This document shows, piece by piece, positions 49,668 through 57,564 of a DNA stretch of 64,000 nucleotides (positions are counted from its first letter, which is position 1; each line of letters starts with the position of its first letter). Where the stretch lies: assembly GCF_015714715.1 (NCBI RefSeq), contig NZ_WAHS01000001.1, forward strand, positions 1,550,001 to 1,614,000, read 5' to 3'. The stretch comes from Aestuariivirga litoralis. Lineage in GTDB: Bacteria > Pseudomonadota > Alphaproteobacteria > Rhizobiales > Aestuariivirgaceae. The translations under genes and the position numbers were made by a program. The notes below the pieces were generated by a model that worked only from the letters and a program-made list of their open reading frames with translations, was not told where the DNA came from and searched no databases.

Positions 49668-50321
49668 CTATTCGTCCCGGCGATAGCTGATAATGGAGAG
49701 ATAGCGCGCCGGCAGCTTGCGCATCTCTTCCGGCCCATGCGGTGCCTCGGCATCAAAGAAAAGAGCATCACCCGGATGCATATCGTAGGTTTTCTCGCCG
49801 TGCCGGTAAAGCACATTGCCTTCCAGCATATAGAGGAACTCCATGCCGGCATGCTGGAAGGTGGGGAAGACGTCCGATTCGTGGCGCAGGGTGATGAGAT
49901 AGGGCTCCACCATCACCGGGCCATGGGTTGTATGCCCCAGCAATTGATATTGGTGCCCGGCGCGCGTGCCGCGGCGTTCAATGGTGAGGCCCTGCCCGGC
50001 TTTGACGAAAGTGGCGTCGCGGATTTCCTCATAGGATTTGAACAAAGCCGTGAAAGGAACCTGCAGAGCCTTGCTCAACGCCTGCAACGTTCCGAGCGAG
50101 GCTGAGGTGGCACCATTTTCAATTTTGGACAACATGCCGGCAGACAAATCAGCCGAGCGCGCCAGATCAGCAATCGTCAGATTGGCCTTTTCACGGTAGC
50201 GCCGGACCTCGCGCCCAATGGCTTCCTCAAGGTAACGCCCCTGTCCTTCGTCCGCTTTATGCGGGTTTTGGAACGCGCTCCGGTTGTCTGCCTCATTTTT
50301 GCGCAATTGAATATCCTTCAC
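49668..50321 (-). CDS. XRE-family regulator with C-terminal cupin domain
   Basis: The 217-residue regulator has a helix-turn-helix (LTIADLARSADLSAGMLSKI, about residues 48-67) and a C-terminal cupin (YLITLRHESDVFPTFQHAGM, then FLYMLEGNVLYRHGEKTYDM and PGDALFFDAEAPHGPEEM). XRE-cupin proteins sense small molecules through the cupin. The gene is 88 bases upstream of mgsA on the same strand and divergent from the small-membrane-protein operon, so it is the likely controller of both. The N-terminal 30 residues are unconserved, and a later start is possible. Confidence 0.9.
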   Translation of the reverse strand: MKDIQLRKNEADNRSAFQNPHKADEGQGRYLEEAIGREVRRYREKANLTIADLARSADLSAGMLSKIENGATSASLGTLQALSKALQVPFTALFKSYEEIRDATFVKAGQGLTIERRGTRAGHQYQLLGHTTHGPVMVEPYLITLRHESDVFPTFQHAGMEFLYMLEGNVLYRHGEKTYDMHPGDALFFDAEAPHGPEEMRKLPARYLSIISYRRDE

Positions 50322-50406
50322 TTTTGTTTACCAGCCCTTGACAAAGCGCTCCAGTGGATATTTCCTGCCATCAAATAAAGTTGCCTCGCAGAAAATAATA
50401 AATGGG

Positions 50407-50418
50407 CAGACCGGTCTG
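50407..50418. promoter_or_regulatory. Palindrome in the divergent XRE-permease promoter region
   Basis: CAGACCGGTCTG is a perfect 12-bp palindrome 36 bases before the first small membrane protein gene and between it and the XRE-cupin gene. It is a candidate operator for that regulator. A TTGACA at 50338-50343 could be a -35 element, without a convincing -10 at optimal spacing. Confidence 0.4.
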
Positions 50419-50453
50419 ACGGGGACAATAGCCGGGACTGCGGAGGAAATGAA

Positions 50454-50741
50454 ATGTCTGACCTCGATGACCGTATTGAGGCCATGTACCGATCCGATGT
50501 GCGGGCGGCGTGGATCCTCGTGGCCTTCCTCTGGATCGCCATTCTTTTCGTACTTTTCATGTCCTGGCCCTACATCCCCGATAGCGGTGTCAGGATCGTA
50601 GCGCTTCTTGCCGCCGCGGCCGTGTTGATTTTCAATACCGCTTCGATCAGCGCGATGGTGCGCCACTACGCGGAAGACAAGCATTTCATCTATGGCCTCG
50701 ACATCAAGCATCTCGATGCCTCCGAGCAGGGAAAGGCCTGA
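50454..50741 (+). CDS. Small membrane protein 1 of the amine-permease operon
   Basis: The 95-residue protein has two hydrophobic helices (AAWILVAFLWIAILFVLFMS and GVRIVALLAAAAVLIFNTAS) and a soluble C-terminal piece, MVRHYAEDKHFIYGLDIKHL. A GGAGGAAA ribosome site precedes the ATG. I recognise no family. It opens an operon that ends with an APC permease, spaced 3 bases from the next gene. It may be a permease subunit or chaperone. Confidence 0.72.
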   Translation: MSDLDDRIEAMYRSDVRAAWILVAFLWIAILFVLFMSWPYIPDSGVRIVALLAAAAVLIFNTASISAMVRHYAEDKHFIYGLDIKHLDASEQGKA

Positions 50742-50744
50742 TCC

Positions 50745-51128
50745 ATGGCAAAATACACTCCCCCTGAACAGCCTCGCATCCTGCAGCTATTTGACGTGGC
50801 TTGCCTGATCATCGCCATCTTCGTGGCACTCTGGCTGCCGCTGAAAATGGGCTGGGCCGGCGTTTCCAAATCGATCGACAAGATCGACAACCCGACCTGG
50901 GAATCACTGAAGCAGACGCCTGCGCAAGTCGAACAATGGGTGAAGCTGGGCTATGCCGATGCGGCTGCGGCCCATGACGTGATCCAGAATCACTTCCACT
51001 ATTCCATCGACTGGACGCAGCTCCTGATCATGGTCGTAGTGGTTCTTGGCTATTTCATTTTTCTCTTCCGGGCATCCGCGAAAGAATACCGCGATGTGAT
51101 CGAAGAGAAATTCGGCAACACGAAGTGA
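50745..51128 (+). CDS. Small membrane protein 2 of the amine-permease operon
   Basis: The 127-residue protein has an N-terminal helix (LFDVACLIIAIFVALWLPLK), a soluble loop of about 55 residues with WESLKQTPAQVEQWVKLGYA, a second helix (LLIMVVVVLGYFIFLFRASA) and a short charged tail. The family is unknown to me. It is tightly packed between two other small membrane protein genes, so the three are probably made together. No signal for export is evident beyond the helices. Confidence 0.72.
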   Translation: MAKYTPPEQPRILQLFDVACLIIAIFVALWLPLKMGWAGVSKSIDKIDNPTWESLKQTPAQVEQWVKLGYADAAAAHDVIQNHFHYSIDWTQLLIMVVVVLGYFIFLFRASAKEYRDVIEEKFGNTK

Positions 51129-51138
51129 GGGCCAAATC

Positions 51139-51300
51139 ATGTGGATGACTCTTTCATATATTTGCTGGGTGGTGTCTGCAGTGCTCGTACTGTGGATGCT
51201 CTATGACTGGTACAAGATTGACTCAACCTATTCGGAAGAAACGCTGACATCCTCGCGCGAAGGCGAGATCGAAGCGGCATCCGAAAAGCACAAGATCTGA
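51139..51300 (+). CDS. Small membrane protein 3 (53 residues) of the amine-permease operon
   Basis: This short frame reads MWMTLSYICWVVSAVLVLWM and then LYDWYKIDSTYSEETLTSSR with an acidic-basic tail EGEIEAASEKHKI. It has one membrane helix at the N-terminus. It starts 10 bases after the previous stop and ends 10 bases before the permease gene, in phase with the compact operon, and its codon use fits. Single-helix proteins of this size often bind a transporter. Confidence 0.68.
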   Translation: MWMTLSYICWVVSAVLVLWMLYDWYKIDSTYSEETLTSSREGEIEAASEKHKI

Positions 51301-51310
51301 GGGAACGGAC

Positions 51311-52702
51311 ATGTCACAGGCAACAGCTGGATCGGCTCCGCAAAGAATTTCCCTCTCACGTGTACTGGGGCCCGCCCAGGTTTGGGCGCTCGGCGTCGGC
51401 ATCGTTCTCGTCGGTGAATATACCGGTTGGAATTTCTCGGCCGACAAGGGCGGCACGCTTGCTGCCCTCATCGTCTGCTGGGTAATCGGCCTTCTCTATA
51501 CGTCGGTCGCCATGATCGACTCAGAAGTGACTTCGACAGTGGCCGCCGCCGGTGGCCAATATGCACAAGCCAAGCACATCGTTGGCCCGCTGATGGCTTT
51601 CAACGTGGCGCTCTATCTGGTCTTTGCCTACACTATGCTCGAAGTTTCCGACGCGATTCTCGTCGGTGACACGATCGTGGCGAAGGCTGGAACCGAGGGG
51701 CTTACGCATAATGCCTTCCTTGCCGTGACCATCGTCGGTCTGGCCTGGTTGAATTACCGCGGCGTGCTGATGACGCTCAATGTGAACTTCGTCATCACTG
51801 CACTTGCCTATGTGGCCATCGTCATCCTGTTCCTCAGTGTGATGCCCTGGTCTCAGGGCACTGTGTTGAAGCTCGGGGAAATGGTCACGACTGACAACGC
51901 CCTGCCTTATGGCTGGCTGGGTGTGATCGCCGCGTTCCACTTCGGCATCTGGTATTATCTCGGCATCGAAGGCACGACGCAGGCGGCAGAAGAAGTGCGC
52001 TCGCCGGCGCGCGCGCTGCCGCTGGGCACCATGTCCGGCATGATCACGCTGCTGATCGGTGCCGCCTTGACCTGGTATGTCTGCGCCAGCCTTATGCCGT
52101 GGCAATATCTGGGCATCACCTATTATCCGCTCTGGGATGCAGGCAAACTTACCGGCAGCCCACTGCTGGAGAACATGATGTTCTTCGCCACCCTGCTTTC
52201 TGCCATCGCTTCCGCCAATGGCTGCATCAACGATGCCGCGCGTGCCTGGTTCTCCCTGGGCCGTGATCGTTACTTGCCGACCTGGTTCTCGGCGGTGCAT
52301 CCGAAATACCGCACGCCCTATAGGTCAATCCTGTTCCTGCTGCCGATCGCGCTGGCCTTCGCCTTCATTTCGGACCTGAACCAGGCGATCACCTTCTCGA
52401 TCCTGTCCGGCGTGCTGCAATATACGTTCATGAGCATCAACATCATGATGTTCAGGAACAAGTGGCCCCTGGGTTCAATCCGGCGCGGTTACACTCACCC
52501 GTTCCACCCGATCCCGGCCATCGTGCTCTTCGTCCTCTGCGTGATCACCTATTTCGCGATCTTCCTGGGCTATGGCGCGCAGTTGACGGCGATGACAGTG
52601 TTCTATCTGGTGGTTTCGCTGTGGTTCCACTTCTACCGCTACAAGTATGTGCGGCGCGGTGACCAGTTCACCATGCCCTGGCCCAAGCCGAAGGGTTACT
52701 GA
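51311..52702 (+). CDS. APC-superfamily permease, ethanolamine-permease-like
   Basis: The 463-residue protein has 12 membrane segments and the APC N-terminal pattern GPAQVWALGVGIVLVGEYTG WNF, together with the helix-6 region GIEGTTQAAEEVRSPARALP and TRAWFSLGRDRYLP-like SANGCINDAARAWFSLGRDR, which resemble ethanolamine and amino acid permeases. Its place next to the methylamine oxidation cluster and under the same regulator region suggests uptake of methylamine or a related amine; this is inference. The three small membrane proteins precede it. Confidence 0.85.
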   Translation: MSQATAGSAPQRISLSRVLGPAQVWALGVGIVLVGEYTGWNFSADKGGTLAALIVCWVIGLLYTSVAMIDSEVTSTVAAAGGQYAQAKHIVGPLMAFNVALYLVFAYTMLEVSDAILVGDTIVAKAGTEGLTHNAFLAVTIVGLAWLNYRGVLMTLNVNFVITALAYVAIVILFLSVMPWSQGTVLKLGEMVTTDNALPYGWLGVIAAFHFGIWYYLGIEGTTQAAEEVRSPARALPLGTMSGMITLLIGAALTWYVCASLMPWQYLGITYYPLWDAGKLTGSPLLENMMFFATLLSAIASANGCINDAARAWFSLGRDRYLPTWFSAVHPKYRTPYRSILFLLPIALAFAFISDLNQAITFSILSGVLQYTFMSINIMMFRNKWPLGSIRRGYTHPFHPIPAIVLFVLCVITYFAIFLGYGAQLTAMTVFYLVVSLWFHFYRYKYVRRGDQFTMPWPKPKGY

Positions 52703-52719
52703 TTTTACCTGTGAACTCG

Positions 52720-52750
52720 AGACCCGCCCTTGCGGCGGGTCTTTTCTTTG
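52720..52750 (+). terminator. Rho-independent terminator after the permease operon
   Basis: AGACCCGCC and GGCGGGTCT form a 9-bp stem with a 5-base loop, followed by TTTCTTTGG, 18 bases past the permease stop. It rules out the TTG start at 52730 for the next gene. Confidence 0.88.
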
Positions 52751-52765
52751 GCGATCATCCCTTCC

Positions 52766-53479
52766 ATGAGCTTCGACTGGGCCAGCACTCAATTCATCGC
52801 CGTTATCGCGGTGGCAATCATTTTGGCTGTCTATTGGATCAGCAGCTTTCGCCGTGCACAGCAAAGCGAAGCACGAGAGCCGCAGCGGATCTTTGCAGAT
52901 GTGATGCCTCTGCTGGCGGATGCGACGGTTGCGGCTGGCGACGCCAGTGGCGTGTACAAACTGGATGGCATTTATCGAGACAGGTTTTTCCAGTTCAAGG
53001 TGATCGTTGACAGCATGACGGCGCGCAAGCTGCCCGGCCTGTGGTTGATGGTGACGAGGCCAGCACCCCAACCGGTGGTCCAAGTGATTGACCTGATGGC
53101 CCGCGCGACTGCGCCCACCGCCTTTTCCAATTTCGATTTGTTGACGCACCAGGTGCCATCTCCATCCGGGTTTCCGCCGCAGGTTTCAGCGCGTTCGGAC
53201 CAGCCAGCCGGATTGATCCCATGGCAATCGCTGGAAAAGCAGGCACCATTATTCCGCGACGAAACCACCAAGGAACTTCTGGTGGATCCGAAAGGCTTGC
53301 GCTTCGTGGTGTTGCTGGCCGAAGCCAATCGCGCGCGCTACGGCGTTTTCCGTCAGGCTGATTTTGGTGCGCCTGTTGTGAGTGAAAGCCTGGCCCAGCA
53401 ATTGCTGGATGCGCTCATTCAATTGGAGGACGATGTGCGGGCAGAGATCTCAAATGGGAAAGCACATGCAAACATCTGA
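52766..53479 (+). CDS. Membrane-anchored protein of unknown function
   Basis: The 237-residue product has one N-terminal membrane helix (FIAVIAVAIILAVYWISSFR) and a soluble domain with DASGVYKLDGIYRDRFFQFK, IVDSMTARKLPGLWLMVTRP and a C-terminal helix (ESLAQQLLDALIQLEDDVRA). I recognise no family. The ATG at 52766 is downstream of the terminator and is preferred over the TTG at 52730. The next gene starts 14 bases before its end, indicating co-translation. Confidence 0.6.
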   Translation: MSFDWASTQFIAVIAVAIILAVYWISSFRRAQQSEAREPQRIFADVMPLLADATVAAGDASGVYKLDGIYRDRFFQFKVIVDSMTARKLPGLWLMVTRPAPQPVVQVIDLMARATAPTAFSNFDLLTHQVPSPSGFPPQVSARSDQPAGLIPWQSLEKQAPLFRDETTKELLVDPKGLRFVVLLAEANRARYGVFRQADFGAPVVSESLAQQLLDALIQLEDDVRAEISNGKAHANI

Positions 53480-53774
53480 CAAGCCAATGCATCCCCGCCT
53501 GCTTTTGGCTGCAGCCCTTTTCCCTGGCTTCGGCCATGTCCTGCTGGGCCTCGCTTCACGCGGGCTGGTTTTCATTTTCTTCATGATCATTCTGGGCTGG
53601 CTTAGTTTCAGGCTCATGCCGCCACAGGCCGATTTTTTCGGCCGCCATATCGGTGGCTTTCTGGTCTATGGCCTTTCCATTCTGGATGCCTACCGGACGG
53701 CGGCATTTCGCTATCAGAGCTACCTTGCTCGGGAAAAGAAGGCGCAAGCAGATACTCAGTCAACGATGGAGTGA
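53466..53774 (+). CDS. Small membrane protein, TM2-like
   Basis: The 102-residue protein has two to three hydrophobic segments with the glycine pattern ALFPGFGHVLLGLASRGLVF, reminiscent of TM2-domain-like proteins with an LGxGxxRG pattern, then FGRHIGGFLVYGLSILDAYR. A basic tail follows. It overlaps the upstream membrane protein by 14 bases, so the two are likely an operon. Function is unknown. Confidence 0.62.
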   Translation: MQTSDKPMHPRLLLAAALFPGFGHVLLGLASRGLVFIFFMIILGWLSFRLMPPQADFFGRHIGGFLVYGLSILDAYRTAAFRYQSYLAREKKAQADTQSTME

Positions 53775-53880
53775 GTGCTCCAGACCGTCAATACTGCGAC
53801 AATCTGATTCTTGAATTGGGTTGATCTGCTCCTGCACAGCGCGCCCAGCTATTTTAAGATCAACTCCCAAAGATGAGGGC

Positions 53881-54708
53881 TTATTTCACTTGCAGGATGC
53901 TCCGGGCCTGTTGTGGCGTGGCCACCTGGCGACCCAGTTGGCGGGCCAAAGCTGCAATGTCTTCCACCAGTTCTGCGTTGGATTTGGCCAGTTGGCCTTT
54001 GCGCAAATAGACATTGTCTTCGAAGCCGACGCGTACGCCATAAGCACCCAGCAGCATGGCAACGGCGAGCATACGCCTTTGGTGGCGGCCCACTGCGGTG
54101 ACGGCCCAGCGCACATCACCCGGCAAGGGACGCAAGAGATGCGGAATGGCCTCAGGCACTGCATCAATGCCGCCCGGCACGCCGAGCACCAGGTTTACGT
54201 TGAGCGGGCCTTTCAAATGCCCCTCGCCCAACATGCGGGATGCTGCAACAGCATGGCCGACATCGAACAACTCGATCTCTGGCACGATGGATTTCTGATA
54301 GGCGAGCTTTGCGGACGAGATACTGTCCGGCCGGGACGTGAGGAAGAGATCATCACCAAAATTCATCGAACCTGTTTCCAGCGAACACATATCAGGGTTC
54401 GCTTCGAGCGAGAGCGTTCTCTGTTCAATGGTCATCCAGACCGCACCACCGGTTGAAACCATGATGATGGGATTTGCCTTTGCTCTTATGAGTGCGATGG
54501 CTTCCGCAAAGAGCTTGGGATCGCCGCTGGGTTTCCCGTCCGGCTCACGCGCATGCAGATGGACCACGCTGGCCCCGGCAGCCACCGCATCGAGCGAGGC
54601 GGCCGCAATTTCTGCTGGCGTGTAAGGCACACTGGGGTGATTATCGCGCGTTACTTCGGCGCCCACCGGCGCAATGGTGATGATAACGGGTTCTGAATCC
54701 CAGGCCAT
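53881..54708 (-). CDS. BKACE-family beta-keto acid cleavage enzyme (DUF849)
   Basis: The 275-residue TIM-barrel enzyme condenses a beta-keto acid with acetyl-CoA to give a CoA ester and acetoacetate. Motifs are VVHLHAREPDGKPSGDPKLF with the zinc-binding HLH, FGDDLF and VRVGFEDNVYLRKGQLAKSN with the catalytic Glu-Asp part. In carnitine degraders it acts on dehydrocarnitine, and here the immediate upstream neighbour, 3 bases away, is the remaining half of a carnitine-dehydrogenase-like gene, supporting that role. Other BKACE subfamilies act on different acids, so the substrate is not certain. Confidence 0.88.
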   Translation of the reverse strand: MAWDSEPVIITIAPVGAEVTRDNHPSVPYTPAEIAAASLDAVAAGASVVHLHAREPDGKPSGDPKLFAEAIALIRAKANPIIMVSTGGAVWMTIEQRTLSLEANPDMCSLETGSMNFGDDLFLTSRPDSISSAKLAYQKSIVPEIELFDVGHAVAASRMLGEGHLKGPLNVNLVLGVPGGIDAVPEAIPHLLRPLPGDVRWAVTAVGRHQRRMLAVAMLLGAYGVRVGFEDNVYLRKGQLAKSNAELVEDIAALARQLGRQVATPQQARSILQVK

Positions 54709-54711
54709 GTT

Positions 54712-55024
54712 CTATCCTTTGCGTGTGTTCAAAATGTCTTGGATGTTTCTATCGCGCTCGGCTTCAAGCTCTGCGATGGAGCGGCCCTGCGCTTCACGGC
54801 CAACGCCTTCGACGATCGCCTTGCAGACATGATCGGTGAGTGCGGGGTTGCCCAGCGTGGCCCAGCGCCGTTCCTGGCTGGGGCCCAGATGTTTCAAATA
54901 GTGTTCTATCCCGCCGGGGCCCCCGCCCAGATGATAGGCCATGTGCGGGCCTACGGTGGCCCATCTAAGCCCGGGGCCATTGACGATTGCGGCGTCGATG
55001 TCTTCGACATCTGCCACGCCCTCC
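54712..55024 (-). pseudogene. L-carnitine-dehydrogenase-like gene, 5' half deleted
   Basis: The remaining frame, about 101 residues, matches only the C-terminal helical domain of 3-hydroxyacyl-CoA or L-carnitine dehydrogenase: EGVADVEDIDAAIVNGPGLR, then WATVGPHMAYHLGGGPGGIE. The N-terminal NAD-binding Rossmann half, normally about 200 residues, is missing. Upstream of EGVADVE the frame reads a few unrelated codons and a TAA at 55036-55038. The break lies at about 55024, where an SDR fragment begins on the other strand. The product, even if made from the GTG at 55017, would be inactive. Confidence 0.85.
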
Positions 55025-55298
55025 GAGCTTGGGCCTTACGGTGTGCGCAAATGCCATTTGCCCCGGCTCAGTCAAAGGTGCGCGGATCGACCGGGTGATT
55101 GAGGGCGAAGCCAAACTGCGCGGCGTTTCGTTTGAAACAGTCGCCAAAGAACATGTGGTGACGCAATCGCTGGAGCGCTTTGTGAAAGCAAGCGAAGTGG
55201 CAGACCTCGCCCTGTTCCTCGCCTCGCCCCAGGCTTTCATGATCAATGGCCAGGACATTGCAGTGGACGGCCACACCGAGGCGTTTCACATCAAGTAG
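55024..55298 (+). pseudogene. Short-chain dehydrogenase C-terminal fragment, 5' half deleted and frameshifted
   Basis: Codons at 55026-55049 read ELGPYGVR, then the frame shifts and continues CANAICPGSVKGARIDRVIE to the end QDIAVDGHTEAFHIK. Together these form the conserved SDR C-terminal half, from the ELGPYGIRVNAICPG block to the GQDIxVDGG-like tail. The Rossmann fold and the catalytic Ser-Tyr-Lys, normally the first 160 residues, are gone. A loss of about two bases near 55050 explains the frame change. The gene is divergent from the carnitine-dehydrogenase remnant; the shared break point indicates a single deletion. Confidence 0.83.
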
Positions 55299-55349
55299 AG
55301 AAAATCCGGCGCTTCCAGCCACGCCGCGCTTGCGTTATGAACGAGGATC

Positions 55350-56186
55350 ATGACCCAAGATTACAATCCCGCCGGCGAAGGCGCCCAGATGAATTTTGAT
55401 GGCCGCATGTCTTACAGCGACTATCTGGGCCTTGATAAAATTCTAAACGCCCAGAAGCCGCTCAGCCATGCGCATGACGAGCTGCTCTTCATTATCCAGC
55501 ACCAGACATCCGAATTGTGGATGAACCTTGCCATTCACGAGTTGACCGCCGCGCGCTTGCTCATCGCGGCAGATGATCCGGCACCAGCAATGAAAATGCT
55601 GGCCCGCGTGTCGCGCATCTTCGAACAATTGAACAATGCCTGGGATGTGCTGCGGACGATGACGCCGTCGGACTACACCAACTTCCGCACCCAGCTGGGC
55701 CAGTCTTCGGGCTTTCAATCGCTGCAATACCGGCAGATCGAGTACATTCTGGGCAATCGCAATGCCGCGATGCTTCAGCCGCACAGCCACCGACCCGAAT
55801 TGCTCCAGAAGCTCGAGGCCGAACTGGCCATTCCCAGCTTTTATGATGAAGTGCTGCGCCTGGCCCACCGGCGTGGTGTGAAAATGCCTGACGCCGTGTT
55901 AGCGCGCGATGTGCGGCAGACGCATCAGTTCAGTGAAGAGGTGATGGCGGCCTGGGCGCAAATCTACAAGGCACCGGAGAAAAACTGGCAGCTCTATGAA
56001 GTGGCCGAAAAACTTGTTGATCTTGAGGATTATTTCCGGCGCTGGCGGTTCAACCATGTGACCACGGTGGAACGCGTGATCGGCTTCAAGCGCGGCACGG
56101 GTGGCACAGGCGGCGTGAGCTATCTGAAGCGGATGCTGGAAGTGGAGCTTTTTCCCGAACTCTGGCGGGTGCGCACGGCGCTATAA
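55350..56186 (+). CDS. kynA: Tryptophan 2,3-dioxygenase
   Basis: The 278-residue heme enzyme opens the indole ring of tryptophan to N-formylkynurenine. It has [40 protein letters not shown] with the substrate-binding and heme-edge His, the [17 protein letters not shown] block and [20 protein letters not shown] with the heme-ligand His, and [11 protein letters not shown]. Length is normal. Other kynurenine-pathway genes (kynB, kynU) are not in the window. The start has no strong ribosome site. Confidence 0.96.
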   Translation: MTQDYNPAGEGAQMNFDGRMSYSDYLGLDKILNAQKPLSHAHDELLFIIQHQTSELWMNLAIHELTAARLLIAADDPAPAMKMLARVSRIFEQLNNAWDVLRTMTPSDYTNFRTQLGQSSGFQSLQYRQIEYILGNRNAAMLQPHSHRPELLQKLEAELAIPSFYDEVLRLAHRRGVKMPDAVLARDVRQTHQFSEEVMAAWAQIYKAPEKNWQLYEVAEKLVDLEDYFRRWRFNHVTTVERVIGFKRGTGGTGGVSYLKRMLEVELFPELWRVRTAL

Positions 56187-56188
56187 AA

Positions 56189-56215
56189 ATCCGCGACGAC
56201 TTGGTCGCCGCGGAT
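56189..56215 (-). terminator. Terminator of the minus-strand solute-binding protein gene
   Basis: ATCCGCG and CGCGGAT close a stem of about 12 bp with one mismatch and a 3-base loop. On the minus strand it is followed by TTTTTATAG, a proper T-run for the gene ending at 56230. It sits between convergent kynA and that gene. Confidence 0.8.
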
Positions 56216-56229
56216 CATTGGTTTCGATA

Positions 56230-57492
56230 TTACTTCAGCGAGGCCTTGATCTTGTTCACTTCATCAACGCCCATTTCACCCACCGTGGTGACCTCGCCGT
56301 CCTTGATCTTCCACAGACGGAAGGGGCCGGTAATGTCGCCATACTGGTCAAAGGCGATCGGGCCGATCACGCCTTCATAGCGGATCGACTTGCCTTCCTT
56401 GATCAATGCCAGCGCCTTGGCGAACTCTTCCTTGCCAGCATGGATGGGCGCTCCATCGGCGGCCGTCACCATCGGAATGGCGGCCTTGATAGCAGCAGGA
56501 TCGGCCTTGCCCGCCTTGGCGATGGCAAGCGCTGCAATAGCGCCCGCATCGTAAGAACGGTCAGCCGCAGGAGCGTCGGGCTTCAGGCCCGAGAAGGCTT
56601 CGTAGTTGGCGTTGAAGTATTTGGTCGAGTCTGACTCGGTGGTGCCCGACGATGTACCATAAGCATCGTTGAGGAACTTGGCTCCAACCGCCTTGACGAA
56701 GTCCGACGAGTTCATGCCGTCATTGAGCAGGAACTTGGCCGGGCCACCGCCGGAAATCCAGGCGCGTGCGATGGTGGCGCCATCGACCGGATAGCTGATG
56801 AGATAGAGCGCCTCAGGCGCATCCTTCATCGCGGCATTGGCTTCCGAGGTATAGCTCGGCTGCTTTTCGTTATACGGGGTGACGGAAGTGATGGTGCCGC
56901 CAAGCTTCTTGTAGGCCGCCTCGAATTCCTTTTCGAGGTTTACGCCGAAGTCATTGTTGACGTGAATGATGGCGATCTTCTTCAGGCCCTGGTCGAGCGC
57001 GTATTTGGCAGCGGCCGTGCCCTGCAGCGCATCCGAAGTGATGGTGCGGAAGAACACGCCATTGGTCTTGCCGTCGCGGCCCAGAGCCGTCAGCGTGGGG
57101 GAAGACGAGGCGGGCGAGATCTGCACAATGCCAGCCGGCGCTGTCACCGAGGTCAGCATCGGAATTGACATCGGGGAAATGATGCCGCCGATGATCAACG
57201 GAACCTTCTTGATGTTGACCAGCTGGGTTGCCTGATCGACGGCAACAGTGCCCTGCGTCTGGCTGTCGCGCGTATCGGTGACCACCTTGCAGCCATTGCC
57301 CAGGCCGCCGGCATCATTGAAATCCTTGAGTGCCATTTCGACCGATTTAGCGCCGGCGGTGCCGTAAGCACCAGCTTCACCGGTGAGTTCAAGCACCATG
57401 CCGATAGTGACGTCGCAATCAGCGGCGCGCGCCAGACCTGGTGCGGCAACAACGGCCGCCAGCAATGCGATAGACGTAACAAACTTATTCAT
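56230..57492 (-). CDS. Liv-type branched-chain amino acid ABC solute-binding protein
   Basis: The 420-residue protein has a signal peptide (MNKFVTSIALLAAVVAAPGLARA) and the periplasmic-binding type I fold of LivJ-like proteins: VTIGMVLELTGEAGAYGTAG, IKKVPLIIGGIISPMSIPML and LKKIAIIHVNNDFGVNLEKE. LivJ relatives bind amino acids, amides, urea or aromatic acids. The ATG at 57492 follows a GGGAG box. It is at the end of the GntR-TIGR04076-AKR unit and complements the livGFHM genes on the other strand. Confidence 0.92.
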   Translation of the reverse strand: MNKFVTSIALLAAVVAAPGLARAADCDVTIGMVLELTGEAGAYGTAGAKSVEMALKDFNDAGGLGNGCKVVTDTRDSQTQGTVAVDQATQLVNIKKVPLIIGGIISPMSIPMLTSVTAPAGIVQISPASSSPTLTALGRDGKTNGVFFRTITSDALQGTAAAKYALDQGLKKIAIIHVNNDFGVNLEKEFEAAYKKLGGTITSVTPYNEKQPSYTSEANAAMKDAPEALYLISYPVDGATIARAWISGGGPAKFLLNDGMNSSDFVKAVGAKFLNDAYGTSSGTTESDSTKYFNANYEAFSGLKPDAPAADRSYDAGAIAALAIAKAGKADPAAIKAAIPMVTAADGAPIHAGKEEFAKALALIKEGKSIRYEGVIGPIAFDQYGDITGPFRLWKIKDGEVTTVGEMGVDEVNKIKASLK

Positions 57493-57511
57493 AGCTCTAT
57501 TCTCCCTGTTG

Positions 57512-57529
57512 TGCCGGACACAGCCGGCA
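57512..57529. promoter_or_regulatory. Hairpin before the Liv binding-protein gene
   Basis: TGCCGG and CCGGCA pair across a 6-base loop in the 72-base gap between the aldo/keto reductase and the binding-protein gene. No T-run follows. It may stabilise or partly stop the upstream message. Confidence 0.4.
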
Positions 57530-57564
57530 TGAGCCTTCACGAAAATTCCTAAACGGTCCCAATA

